64,000 nucleotides of DNA from Euryarchaeota archaeon UBA605 (lineage in GTDB: Archaea > Thermoplasmatota > Poseidoniia > Poseidoniales > Thalassarchaeaceae), in contig DATY01000031.1 in the NCBI GenBank assembly GCA_002504905.1, forward strand, positions 1-64,000. The letters are read 5' to 3'. The notes beneath the pieces are model-generated. The model did not search any database, was not told the DNA's origin, and worked only from the letters and a program-made list of their open reading frames with translations. How positions within the stretch are numbered: position 1 is the first letter of the stretch; each line of letters opens with the position of its first letter. Position numbers and translations under genes: made by a program. Below, piece by piece: positions 16,401-25,471 of this stretch.

Positions 16401-17765
16401 CCAATTTAGGTTGTTGAGATCTTCTATGATTACTTCATTGCCTCTACAGATTGTGATTAATTGACCGTAATCATTTATTCCTACAACTCTGGTTTTTTCA
16501 TTACTTATTTTCAATGAATAACCTCTAGATAATAATTTTGAAATCCCTCTCCAGGACTCTATTTCGATTTTATCAGATAATAAATTACTGGGTAATAATT
16601 TGTGTTCTTCAAATAGTGTAGATAAAGCAGCATCAACTTTCTTCAGAAGATTCATTTTTGTAGTCCCAGGCATTTTTTCACTCCATCCTTGAGTTTCAAC
16701 ACCTGGTATATTTTTTCTTGCATGATTTATGCCAACGCCAATTCTCAAACATTCGTCTTGATTATCCATTTCAATCAAAATCCCAGCTATTTTTTTACCA
16801 TTTTTATCACAAATGTCATTAGGCCATTTACAATATTCTTCTAATAAACCCGCAATCCTCGTTCCAACTATAATTTGTATAATTCCCGGCTTTATTGATT
16901 TTAGAATTGATTTTCTAATGTTCCATGTAGCTGTTAGATCTTTTTTATCTGAAATCCAGATTGAATCTCTCCTCCCTCTACCTTCAATCTGATTGTTGGC
17001 GGCTACTCTCTGCCAACCTATGTTAGGTAATTTTTTCACTTCTTCCATAGTTGATTGACACTCCTCCAAAAATAGTATTGATGTTCCTTGCCCAGGTTTC
17101 CAATATGCGACAATTTCAATTTTTTCATCATATATCCAGATTGATTTGATTATCCTATGTGACCATCCAAGTTCAATCCAATAATTGGTAGTACTCGGGC
17201 TTATCGGATATTTTCTTTGTAGAAGTATTATCAATAAATCTGGTTCCAGATTTTCTTGATTTATTTCTAAAAAATCAGCTAATTGATGCCCCCATCCTTT
17301 GTCTCCTAAATCAGACATAGATGCTTCTTCTATCCACTCCAACCTAGGTTCATCAGATGAAGGTGGATTTAGATAAGGCAAATTCCAGAATATTAGTTTT
17401 GTATTCTGCGGTATTGCGAATCCTTCATCTCCTAATCCTCCTTCTCTAAAATTAATCCTTTCATGAATAGAAGCCGATTCAGAATTCTTCTTTGCAGCAG
17501 CAATTGCATAAGGATTGATATCACATGATTCCAGAAACCATCCGTTCTTGGCCAGTATGATACTTAGTATTCCTGAGCCGCAACCAATTTCCATGGCCTT
17601 ACCGCCTGATTCTAAATTTTCTAATATTTCTTTCAGTAAAAATGAGTCCTCTCTGGGGGGATAAACTGTTCTAGGAATTTTGAGAGATATTCTCTCACCA
17701 TTTCGCAATTCAATTTCTTTAATTTGAAGTTTTGTGATGGGATTTATCCTTTCACCTAAGTCCAT
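16392..17765 (-). CDS. Fusion of HemK/PrmC-type methyltransferase and biotin-protein ligase
   Basis: This 457-residue fusion has an N-terminal half (about 1-220) that is a class I SAM methyltransferase: MEIGCGSGILSIIL for SAM binding and NLPYLNPP as the N-P-P-Y-like catalytic motif of N5-glutamine or N6-adenine methylases. The C-terminal half (about 225-457) is a biotin-protein ligase: GRGRRDSIW corresponds to the biotinyl-AMP loop, and KWPNDI, KIAGILIEM and IGVGINHA follow in the usual order. The ligase could charge the biotin carrier at 1534-1938. The methyltransferase may act on release factor aRF1 or another protein. The reading frame runs uninterrupted through both domains. Confidence 0.88.
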   Translation of the reverse strand: MDLGERINPITKLQIKEIELRNGERISLKIPRTVYPPREDSFLLKEILENLESGGKAMEIGCGSGILSIILAKNGWFLESCDINPYAIAAAKKNSESASIHERINFREGGLGDEGFAIPQNTKLIFWNLPYLNPPSSDEPRLEWIEEASMSDLGDKGWGHQLADFLEINQENLEPDLLIILLQRKYPISPSTTNYWIELGWSHRIIKSIWIYDEKIEIVAYWKPGQGTSILFLEECQSTMEEVKKLPNIGWQRVAANNQIEGRGRRDSIWISDKKDLTATWNIRKSILKSIKPGIIQIIVGTRIAGLLEEYCKWPNDICDKNGKKIAGILIEMDNQDECLRIGVGINHARKNIPGVETQGWSEKMPGTTKMNLLKKVDAALSTLFEEHKLLPSNLLSDKIEIESWRGISKLLSRGYSLKISNEKTRVVGINDYGQLITICRGNEVIIEDLNNLNWLF

Positions 17766-17894
17766 AAAATCCTAACTCCTTTTCGGTATATTTTTTCAAA
17801 ACATTTATGTCTAACAGCCCTGCTTTAGGTATGCCGATTGGGAACTCCTAACCTGCACCCCCTGTCCAGTGGTAGCCATGCCTCTACCATCAGA

Positions 17895-17905
17895 TTCATA
17901 AATAC
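17895..17905 (+). promoter_or_regulatory. Candidate TATA box of the RNA polymerase operon
   Basis: The sequence ttcataaatac is the best TATA match in the 283-base gap before rpoH. The predicted transcription start, about 26 bases downstream, falls near 17926, giving a leader of about 120 bases to the chosen TTG start at 18049. Similar ttcata elements precede rps3ae (38278) and psmB (50117). Inferred from sequence only. Confidence 0.45.
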
Positions 17906-17923
17906 CCCCTCAGTCCGACGACA

Positions 17924-17943
17924 GCCCAGCATATGCTATGGGC
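17924..17943. repeat. Palindrome at the predicted rpo operon start site
   Basis: A perfect ten-base palindrome, agcatatgct at 17928-17937, is flanked by gccc and gggc. It sits at the expected transcription start of the rpo operon. It could be a repressor operator or form a hairpin at the 5' end of the mRNA. The rest of the 17766-18048 gap is GC-richer than the neighbouring genes and also holds a five-base-pair hairpin at 17871-17888 (ggtag/ctacc). No tRNA or known ncRNA was recognised there. Confidence 0.35.
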
Positions 17944-18048
17944 CTGCGGCATAGTCAAGGAAGACCTCAAAATAACATAATTGTTTCAAGTCTAAAAGTC
18001 CTTTTCTGGCTCGCAAGCCTGTGTTTTTGTTGGATAGTGGTGTTTGAT

Positions 18049-18636
18049 TTGGCAGTTAAAAGTTCGACGAAAAAGAGATTAATGGAACTGGGTGTCTCCG
18101 AAGAACATGCCCACCGACTTGCAGACGATGCAAACATGGATGCAATCAAGAGAATGACTGTTGATCAAGTTGCTAAGAAAGTAGGTTTGGAAACTGGTGA
18201 CGATGAACTAGAGAACATAATGGGTATTATTCGCGAACAAATGGCTTCAAGGAAGAGAAGTCGTAGCGGAAGAATTACAATTTCTAGAAAATCAATTCTC
18301 GATGACGATATCCCTCAAGGAGAAGATAGATTTAATGTTTTGAATCATTTCTTGGTTCCTCATCACGAATTAGTCCCTGTTGATCAGGAGGAAGCGCAAC
18401 TTGCTCCATGGGACATGCTTCAAACTGACTTCGATGGCAGCTCGAGATTAGCAAAAGAATTGTTGCCAAAGGTCCTTATCACAGATCCTGCAATCCAGGC
18501 AATTAAAGAAGTTGAAGAATCTAATAATTCAGAACTTCCAGCTGGCTGGTTGACTAACAGAGTTGTAAAAATAGTCAGATACAGTAGGTCTGCTGGTTCC
18601 TCTACCGCATTCCGATTAATTGTGGAGAGTACTTAG
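18049..18636 (+). CDS. rpoH: RNA polymerase subunit H (Rpo5) with N-terminal HhH-like extension
   Basis: The C-terminal about 85 residues are the RpoH/Rpb5 core (FNVLNHFLVPHHELV, LLPKVLITDPAIQAI, KIVRYSRSAG). The preceding about 105 residues are unusual: VKSSTKKRLMELG begins a helix-hairpin-helix-like region that closely matches the start of RpoA'' (25471), followed by a basic linker (SRKRSRSGR). The TTG at 18049 is chosen because it aligns exactly with the RpoA'' start (MAVKS versus MVVKS). The ATG at 17938 would add a hydrophobic 37-residue segment that makes no sense in a polymerase subunit. It leads rpoB by 11 bases. Confidence 0.88.
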   Translation: MAVKSSTKKRLMELGVSEEHAHRLADDANMDAIKRMTVDQVAKKVGLETGDDELENIMGIIREQMASRKRSRSGRITISRKSILDDDIPQGEDRFNVLNHFLVPHHELVPVDQEEAQLAPWDMLQTDFDGSSRLAKELLPKVLITDPAIQAIKEVEESNNSELPAGWLTNRVVKIVRYSRSAGSSTAFRLIVEST

Positions 18637-18647
18637 GAGTTGATATC

Positions 18648-21600
18648 ATGAAGGAAATTGTAGAAAGTTATTTTCAAAGAAGAAGTCTAGTAAATCATCA
18701 ATTAATGTCATACAATGATACAATTTTAGGCGGTGAAGGCCGCAAAAGTCGTATGGAAAAAATAGTCAGAAATATTCGTGTAGGTACTGATGAACCTGTT
18801 GAGATGATTCCTGGTGGAAAAGATGGCGGTGGAGCGATTAAACTCGACGTTCTTGAGAAGGAAATTTACGTTCGTTTGAAAGGTCTAAGATTAGGAAATC
18901 CTACTATTAGAGAGGCTAATGGGGCTGAACATCCTGCAACTCCTTTGGAGTGTAGAATTCGTAAATTAACATATTTCTCTCCAATCTACATGGATTTCGT
19001 AATCTACCGAGATGATATTCCTCCAGAGCCAGGACAAACTCATGGTTCTATTGAAGAGTCAAGTGTACATATTGGAAATCTTCCAATAATGGTTCGTTCG
19101 GCACGATGTAATCTTCATCCTGATCACATTGCTGGTTCTCAAGATTCTCCTAGGAAATTATCCCCTCATACTTCGGCAGATGACGCTGAATACCATGAGA
19201 CGCTATTAAGAAAGTTTGGAGAAGACCCTATGGACCCTGGTGGTTATTTCATAATCAATGGTACAGAGCGTGTTCTAATCTCAATGGAAGACTTAGCTCC
19301 AAATAGAGTTACAGTTGAAAAGAACAAAAAATACGCCCATGAGACAGAAGTTGCTAAGATTTTCTCTCAGAAAGACGGTGTTAGAAAACCTTTGAATGTT
19401 GAAAAGAGAAGAGATGGTATGTTAATGGTTAAAATTCCAAGTGCAGGTACAGCAGCAATACCAGTTGTTCTTTTGATGAGAGCTTTGGGTATGGAAAATG
19501 ATAGAGAAATATTTGCTGCTATTGCAGGTCCCGTTGAAGCAATGAAATATACAGTTGCAAATCTTAACGATGTTAAAGATAATGAAGAGTATGGTGTTGA
19601 AAATACTGAAGAAGCAATTGCTTGGCTTGAGAAAAAGTTTGCCCATGGTCAACAAAAAGAATATCGAGAATCTAGAATTCAAAATATGCTGGATAAAGAG
19701 TTACTGCCACACTTAGGTGCCACCATTGATGCTCGTGAAAAGAAAGCTATCTTCCTTGGAAGAATTGTTCGTCAAGTGTTAGAAATGGCGATTACTAATA
19801 GAGACCCAAATGACAAAGATCATTATGCCAATAAGAGAGTCCGTTTAGCCGGAGACTTAATCGAGGATTTATTCCGTGTTAGCTTACAACAATTAGCTCG
19901 TGACTTAAAATATCAGTTAGAACGCCATCATAATAGAAAAAGAGATTTAAAAATTAATGCATGTCTAAGGCCTGATGTTCTTACATCAAAAATTATGCAT
20001 GCATTAGCTACAGGTAATTGGGTCGGCGGTCGTTCAGGAGTAAGTCAATTACTCGATAGAACTACCTATCTTGCGGCCCTTTCTCACATGAGACGTGTTA
20101 CTAGCCCATTAGTTAGAAGTCAGCCTCATTTCGAAGCAAGAGATTTGCATCCAACACATTGGGGTAGATTGTGTCCTAATGAAACTCCTGAGGGTCAGAA
20201 TTGTGGGTTGGTGAAAAATGCTGCACAAATGATCGATGTTTCGGAAGAAGTTGCTGAATCTGAAGTTAAAGAATTATTGAAAGAAGCAGGAGTAGATGAC
20301 TCTCCTGCAGGGTGGGCAGATGGCTCTAGAATACATGTCAATGGAGATATTTTCGGCTTACACAAGAGGCCTAATAAGTTAGTTTCTCAATTCAAACGCC
20401 GCCGCCGATCTGGTAGAATCCGTCCCGAAGTTAGTATTCGTCATGATTCTGAGAACAAAGATGTATTCATTAATACCGATAGAGGAAGAATTTTGAGGCC
20501 TTTGTTAGTTTTAGAAGAGGGTAACTTAGTTCTTACTAAAAGAACACTTGATGGTTTGAGAGCAGGTCAACTCACATTCAACGATTTAGTAAATACTGGA
20601 GTTGTAGAATGGATCGATGCGGAAGAGGAAGAAGATTTACTTGTCGCCCCTAGACCGTTTGATTTACCAGAATTCTCTCCAAAATATTCTCGCCCTATTA
20701 ATCCCGCTAAAGTAGAATGGTTGAATCTTGGTGATATGGAGAACAAGAAAGATGCTAAATTAAGCGTTGAAGTTCAATTACCAAATGGTGAGGTCGTTAC
20801 AGAGGAATTTTCAGTACCTTTGAATTACTATCAAGAAGATATTGAGAAATTACAAACTCAACAAACAAAGCAGAATAAAGTTCTGGTTTATACTCATGTG
20901 GAAATAGATCCTCAATTAATACTTGGAGTCTGCGCATCATTGGTACCATATCCTGAGCATAATTCGACTCCTAGAGTTACCGGAGGAACCGCAATGGTAA
21001 AGCAAAGCCTAGGTCTTCCCAGTTCTAATTACAGACTTCGTCCGGATACAAGAGCTCACATAATGCATTATCCTCAACAATCAATTGTTGGTACTAGGGC
21101 CATGAAATCAACCGGATTTAGACAAAGACCCGGTGGGCAAAACTTTGTTGTTGCCATTATGAGTCACCATGGGTACAATATGCAAGACGCAGTAATAATG
21201 AATCGTGCATCTGTAGAACGCTCATTAGGACGCTCATCATTCATCCGTACATATAATGCTGAGAATAAAAGGTTCCCTGGTGGGCAAGAAGAAAGAATTG
21301 AAGTCCCTGGCACAGGATTGGATGAGATAAAAGGATTGAAATCATTCAATAGTTATTCTCACCTAGAGAGAGACGGTTTACCAGTTCCTGAAGAATTTTT
21401 GACCAGTGGCTCTCCAGATTCTAAAGTTCTTGTTGGAAAAACCAGTCCTCCTAGATTCCTGGAAGAATCAGCAGGCGCTTTCCTACAAGCGCAAGAACGT
21501 CGTGAGTCCTCTATGATGGTTAGAAATGGTGAATATGGATGGGTTGACAATGTATTCGTCACTGAGTCTTTGGATTCGGGCAGGTTAGTACGTATCACGC

Positions 21601-22370
21601 TAAGGACAAATAAGATTCCAGAGTTAGGAGATAAATTTGCTTCAAGACATGGACAAAAAGGAATAATTGGAAGATTAGTAGATGAGGAAGATATGCCATT
21701 TACTGTAAATGGAGTAGTTCCTGATGTTCTGATTAACCCTCATGCTATCCCTTCTAGAATGACAGTAGCACACGTTCTAGAAATGATTGGTGGTAAAGTA
21801 GGTTCTATGGAAGGACGTCAGATTGATGGCACTGCATTTACTGGTGAAAAAGAAGAATCATTACGTGCAGGATTGTTAAGAAATGGATACAACCACACTG
21901 GTAGAGAGACTATGATTAGTGGTGAAACCGGTGAAGAATATCCTGCTGATGTTTTCGTTGGTGTAATCTATTATCAGAGGTTGCATCACTTAGTTAGTAG
22001 TAAATTACATGCTCGAAGCCGTGGTAGAGTCCAGATTTTAACTAGACAACCTACCGAAGGTCGTGCTCGTCAAGGTGGATTAAGATTCGGAGAGATGGAA
22101 CGTGATTGTTTGATTTCTCATGGTGCATCCATGGTAATCAAAGACCGCCTACTAGACGAGTCGGATGGTTGGAATTTGATGGTTTGTAACACTAAAGGAT
22201 GTGGTCATATAGCCTATTTCGATTGGAAACGCAGAACAACATCTTGTCCTGTCTGTGGCGATAGATCTGATGTCCATACTGTTCAAACGTCATATGCATT
22301 CAAGCTTCTTTTGGATGAAATGAAAAGTCTTGGGGTGGCCATGAGACTCGAACTGGAGGATAGAAAATGA
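18648..22370 (+). CDS. rpoB: DNA-directed RNA polymerase subunit B (Rpo2), unsplit
   Basis: This 1240-residue second-largest polymerase subunit is present as one chain rather than the split B'/B'' of many methanogens. Recognisable parts are RLCPNETPEGQNCGL in the fork region, DLHPTHWG, ASRHGQKGIIGRL in the hybrid-binding domain, and a C-terminal zinc ribbon C-x4-C-x13-C-x2-C (CNTKGC and CPVCGD). It forms one side of the active-site cleft. Its stop overlaps the rpoA1 start by four bases (ATGA). Confidence 0.97.
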   Translation: MKEIVESYFQRRSLVNHQLMSYNDTILGGEGRKSRMEKIVRNIRVGTDEPVEMIPGGKDGGGAIKLDVLEKEIYVRLKGLRLGNPTIREANGAEHPATPLECRIRKLTYFSPIYMDFVIYRDDIPPEPGQTHGSIEESSVHIGNLPIMVRSARCNLHPDHIAGSQDSPRKLSPHTSADDAEYHETLLRKFGEDPMDPGGYFIINGTERVLISMEDLAPNRVTVEKNKKYAHETEVAKIFSQKDGVRKPLNVEKRRDGMLMVKIPSAGTAAIPVVLLMRALGMENDREIFAAIAGPVEAMKYTVANLNDVKDNEEYGVENTEEAIAWLEKKFAHGQQKEYRESRIQNMLDKELLPHLGATIDAREKKAIFLGRIVRQVLEMAITNRDPNDKDHYANKRVRLAGDLIEDLFRVSLQQLARDLKYQLERHHNRKRDLKINACLRPDVLTSKIMHALATGNWVGGRSGVSQLLDRTTYLAALSHMRRVTSPLVRSQPHFEARDLHPTHWGRLCPNETPEGQNCGLVKNAAQMIDVSEEVAESEVKELLKEAGVDDSPAGWADGSRIHVNGDIFGLHKRPNKLVSQFKRRRRSGRIRPEVSIRHDSENKDVFINTDRGRILRPLLVLEEGNLVLTKRTLDGLRAGQLTFNDLVNTGVVEWIDAEEEEDLLVAPRPFDLPEFSPKYSRPINPAKVEWLNLGDMENKKDAKLSVEVQLPNGEVVTEEFSVPLNYYQEDIEKLQTQQTKQNKVLVYTHVEIDPQLILGVCASLVPYPEHNSTPRVTGGTAMVKQSLGLPSSNYRLRPDTRAHIMHYPQQSIVGTRAMKSTGFRQRPGGQNFVVAIMSHHGYNMQDAVIMNRASVERSLGRSSFIRTYNAENKRFPGGQEERIEVPGTGLDEIKGLKSFNSYSHLERDGLPVPEEFLTSGSPDSKVLVGKTSPPRFLEESAGAFLQAQERRESSMMVRNGEYGWVDNVFVTESLDSGRLVRITLRTNKIPELGDKFASRHGQKGIIGRLVDEEDMPFTVNGVVPDVLINPHAIPSRMTVAHVLEMIGGKVGSMEGRQIDGTAFTGEKEESLRAGLLRNGYNHTGRETMISGETGEEYPADVFVGVIYYQRLHHLVSSKLHARSRGRVQILTRQPTEGRARQGGLRFGEMERDCLISHGASMVIKDRLLDESDGWNLMVCNTKGCGHIAYFDWKRRTTSCPVCGDRSDVHTVQTSYAFKLLLDEMKSLGVAMRLELEDRK

Positions 22371-25300
22371 GTGCTAGAGATGCAGCTAAAATCCCTAAGA
22401 GGATTCAGTCAATTAAATTTGGATTGTTGGAACCCAATGAAATCCGTAAAATGTCTGCAGTCGAGGTAAAGACAGCAGATACATATCGTGATGATGGACA
22501 TGCCTTTAAGCAAGGTTTGATGGATCCAAAGATGGGTGTTATTGACCCAGGTGTGAGGTGTGAAACTTGTGGTAATAAACATGAAGAATGTCCAAGTCAC
22601 TTTGGGCATATTGCACTAGAATTGCCTATTATGCATATAGGTTTCACTGATTTAATCAAAATGGCTTTGAAATCTACATGTAACTCTTGTAGTAAGATTC
22701 TGCTACATGACCAACCAAATACTCACCCACTAGATCCTGAAAAGTCTGAACAAGATTATTATCGTGACAGAGTTAAAGATGTTATGATTAAACATGGAGT
22801 AGGCTCTAGAGAGTTTAAGAAAATCATTAAAGATATCGAAAAAGAATGTTCAAGTAAAAAGAGAACTATTTGCATGCACTGTGGTGCCGAGCAAGGGAAA
22901 ATAATTCTAGATAAACCATCTACTTTCAAGGAAAAGAAAGAGAATAAAGGAGAACATAAATTGAACGCTAGAGATATCAGAGAATGGTTGGAAAGAATTC
23001 CAGATGAACATTTATTGTTTATCGGAATGGATAAAGATTCCAGTCGTCCTGAATGGACAATTATGAAAGTACTCCCAGTTCCTCCAATTACTGTTAGGCC
23101 ATCTATTACTTTAGATAGCGGGGACCGCTCTGAGGATGACTTAACTCACAAATTAGTTGACGTACTAAGAATAAATCAGAGACTAAGAGAAAATCGTGAT
23201 GCAGGGGCTCCTCAACTAATAGTTGAAGATTTATGGGAATTATTGCAGTACCACTGCACTACATATTTCGATAATCAAACCAGTGGAATACCTCCTGCTA
23301 GACATCGTTCAGGAAGGCCTCTGAAGACCTTGACTCAACGTCTAAAAGGTAAAGAAGGTAGATTCCGTTCTAATTTATCTGGTAAAAGAGTTAATTTTTG
23401 TGCAAGAACAGTAATTTCTCCAGACCCTAACTTAGGCATTAATGAAGTCGGAATCCCTGTTAAAACTGCTAAAGAATTAACAGTTCCTGTGAGAGTTACG
23501 AACAGGAATAGAGAACAACTTAGACAAATGATTCTCCGAGGTCCTGATGTACATCCTGGAGTTAACTACATTATCCGAGGAGACACTCTTAGGGTAAGAA
23601 TCACTGATCGTACGAAATATATTTGGGCAGGATTCAGATGTATGAATCCTGATTGCCATTCTGGAAGCGATGATGAACCGTACTCTGGATACAGACCAGA
23701 CTTAAATCACGTACTGCCTGCACCTAATTTCCTACCTGGATTAGAATTAAAGAGACAAATGAGAAGAAATTCTATTGGTGAACTTGAAGAAGAGTGGGGA
23801 GTTGATTTAGACAAGACTCTATCAAATCTAAGAGGTGAAGAAAGTGAAGGTCCGATGAAAGGACAAAGTCTTCCATCTGATGATCCACGAGCTTTGATTC
23901 ATAGTAGATGGGCTTGGGAACATTCTAACCCTGAAGATGAATATCCAGAACACTTGGAAGTCAATTGTCCACATTGTGGAAGTCCTTCAATTGAAGATGA
24001 ATATGGGGAATCCTATAGGACGGACGTTGAAGATAGGCTAAGCACTCTTGATAGAGACGGAAATCCAAAACCTGGTGTAGTCATTGAAAGACATCTGATT
24101 GATGGAGACGTTACAATATTCAATAGACAACCATCTTTACATAGAATGTCAATGATGGTTCATGAAATCAGAGTTATGGAGGGTAAGACCTTTAGATTTA
24201 ATTTAGCAGATTGTACACCTTATAATGCAGATTTCGATGGAGATGAAATGAATCTTCATGTTATCCAATCTGAAGAGGCTAGAGCCGAGGCGAAAGTTTT
24301 GATGCGTGTTCAAGAGCATATTATTACACCGAGATATGGTGGTTCTGTGATTGGTGGAATTCACGATCATATTTCTGGATCTTATCTCTTGACTCATGGT
24401 ACAAAACTACTCCCAGAAAAATTAGTGATTGAGATTCTCGGTGCAGTTGGATGGGATGGAAATCTTCCGGAACTCAAAGAGATTGACGGCGTAAGTGGCT
24501 ATCTTGGATCCGATGTTCTCAGTCTAATTGTACCTGAAGGATTCAATTTAGAATATACAAGTAGATCTGGAGATCATGTCCAGGTGAGTGATGGTAATGT
24601 CAGTGGGACCATAGATAAGAGAGGAATTGGTGCTGAAGACGGTAGATTATTGGATGCAGTTGTTCAAACTCATGGTCCCGATGTAGGAGCAGAGTTCATC
24701 AATAGAATGACTAAGATGACAATTGCGATTTGTACAGCTATGGGATTCACTACAGGCATTGATGATGAAGATTTACCTCCTGAAGCGAAAGAAGCTATTG
24801 CAGAAATAAATAAAACTGCCAGCGATAATGTGAATATTGAATTAGAAAAGTTTGGTAAAGATGGTCGTAGGTATGAAACTAGACCTGGTAGGACCGCAGA
24901 AGAAACTCTAGAAGAGAATATTTTGAATATATTAGATTCTGGTAAAGCAGAATCTGGTAAAGTAGCAAAAGAGTTCCTTGGTGACGATAACTCCGCGGTT
25001 TTGATGGCAACATCAGGAGCCAGAGGTTCAATGGATAACCTAGCAATGATGGCTGGGTCAATCGGTCAACCTAAGGTTAGAGGAAAAAGACTGGAAAGAG
25101 GTTACCAAGAAAGAGTTCTACCTCACTTCAAGAGAGGTGTAAAAGGGGCGCAAGAGAAAGGTTTCGTTTCATCCTCTTTCAAGAGAGGCTTAGAGCCTAC
25201 AGAATTCTTTATGCTTTCAGTTTCCGGAAGGGAATCTTTAGTCGATACCGCTGTGCGTACATCTAAGTCAGGATATATGCAACGTAGATTAATTAATGCA

Positions 25301-25471
25301 ATGGATGATTTGAAGGTAGCAGATGATGATATGAGGTCTGTTAGAAATACTGCTGATAGAATAATTCAATTCGAATATGGTGAAGATAAGGTAGATCCCG
25401 CGAGAAGTAGAAAGGGAGAACCATTTGATGTTAATCAAGTACTTGATGATGCATTAGGGGGCGGTAACTGA
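22367..25471 (+). CDS. rpoA1: DNA-directed RNA polymerase subunit A' (Rpo1N)
   Basis: This 1034-residue largest-subunit N-terminal part contains the active-site Mg-binding motif NADFDGDEMN. It also has the N-terminal zinc site CETCGNKHEECPSHFGH, a second Cys cluster (CNSCSKI and CMHCGAE), the NFCARTVISPDPNLGI region and the NRQPSLHRMSMM segment. An extra C-x4-C and C-x2-C site occurs around residues 425-545. The largest subunit is split, with the C-terminal part encoded by rpoA2, whose ATG overlaps this stop by one base (TGATG). Confidence 0.97.
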   Translation: MSARDAAKIPKRIQSIKFGLLEPNEIRKMSAVEVKTADTYRDDGHAFKQGLMDPKMGVIDPGVRCETCGNKHEECPSHFGHIALELPIMHIGFTDLIKMALKSTCNSCSKILLHDQPNTHPLDPEKSEQDYYRDRVKDVMIKHGVGSREFKKIIKDIEKECSSKKRTICMHCGAEQGKIILDKPSTFKEKKENKGEHKLNARDIREWLERIPDEHLLFIGMDKDSSRPEWTIMKVLPVPPITVRPSITLDSGDRSEDDLTHKLVDVLRINQRLRENRDAGAPQLIVEDLWELLQYHCTTYFDNQTSGIPPARHRSGRPLKTLTQRLKGKEGRFRSNLSGKRVNFCARTVISPDPNLGINEVGIPVKTAKELTVPVRVTNRNREQLRQMILRGPDVHPGVNYIIRGDTLRVRITDRTKYIWAGFRCMNPDCHSGSDDEPYSGYRPDLNHVLPAPNFLPGLELKRQMRRNSIGELEEEWGVDLDKTLSNLRGEESEGPMKGQSLPSDDPRALIHSRWAWEHSNPEDEYPEHLEVNCPHCGSPSIEDEYGESYRTDVEDRLSTLDRDGNPKPGVVIERHLIDGDVTIFNRQPSLHRMSMMVHEIRVMEGKTFRFNLADCTPYNADFDGDEMNLHVIQSEEARAEAKVLMRVQEHIITPRYGGSVIGGIHDHISGSYLLTHGTKLLPEKLVIEILGAVGWDGNLPELKEIDGVSGYLGSDVLSLIVPEGFNLEYTSRSGDHVQVSDGNVSGTIDKRGIGAEDGRLLDAVVQTHGPDVGAEFINRMTKMTIAICTAMGFTTGIDDEDLPPEAKEAIAEINKTASDNVNIELEKFGKDGRRYETRPGRTAEETLEENILNILDSGKAESGKVAKEFLGDDNSAVLMATSGARGSMDNLAMMAGSIGQPKVRGKRLERGYQERVLPHFKRGVKGAQEKGFVSSSFKRGLEPTEFFMLSVSGRESLVDTAVRTSKSGYMQRRLINAMDDLKVADDDMRSVRNTADRIIQFEYGEDKVDPARSRKGEPFDVNQVLDDALGGGN

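Noticed and set aside
17810..17960. A structured RNA or tRNA in the rpo upstream gap
   Set aside because: Both strands were read for acceptor, D- and T-arms; no gttcaa-type T-loop or full cloverleaf is present, and no known RNA signature was recognised.
17938..18048. ATG at 17938 as the rpoH start, near-leaderless
   Set aside because: It would add 37 residues including a hydrophobic segment to a soluble polymerase subunit, and the TTG at 18049 matches the RpoA'' start. The ATG cannot be fully excluded.
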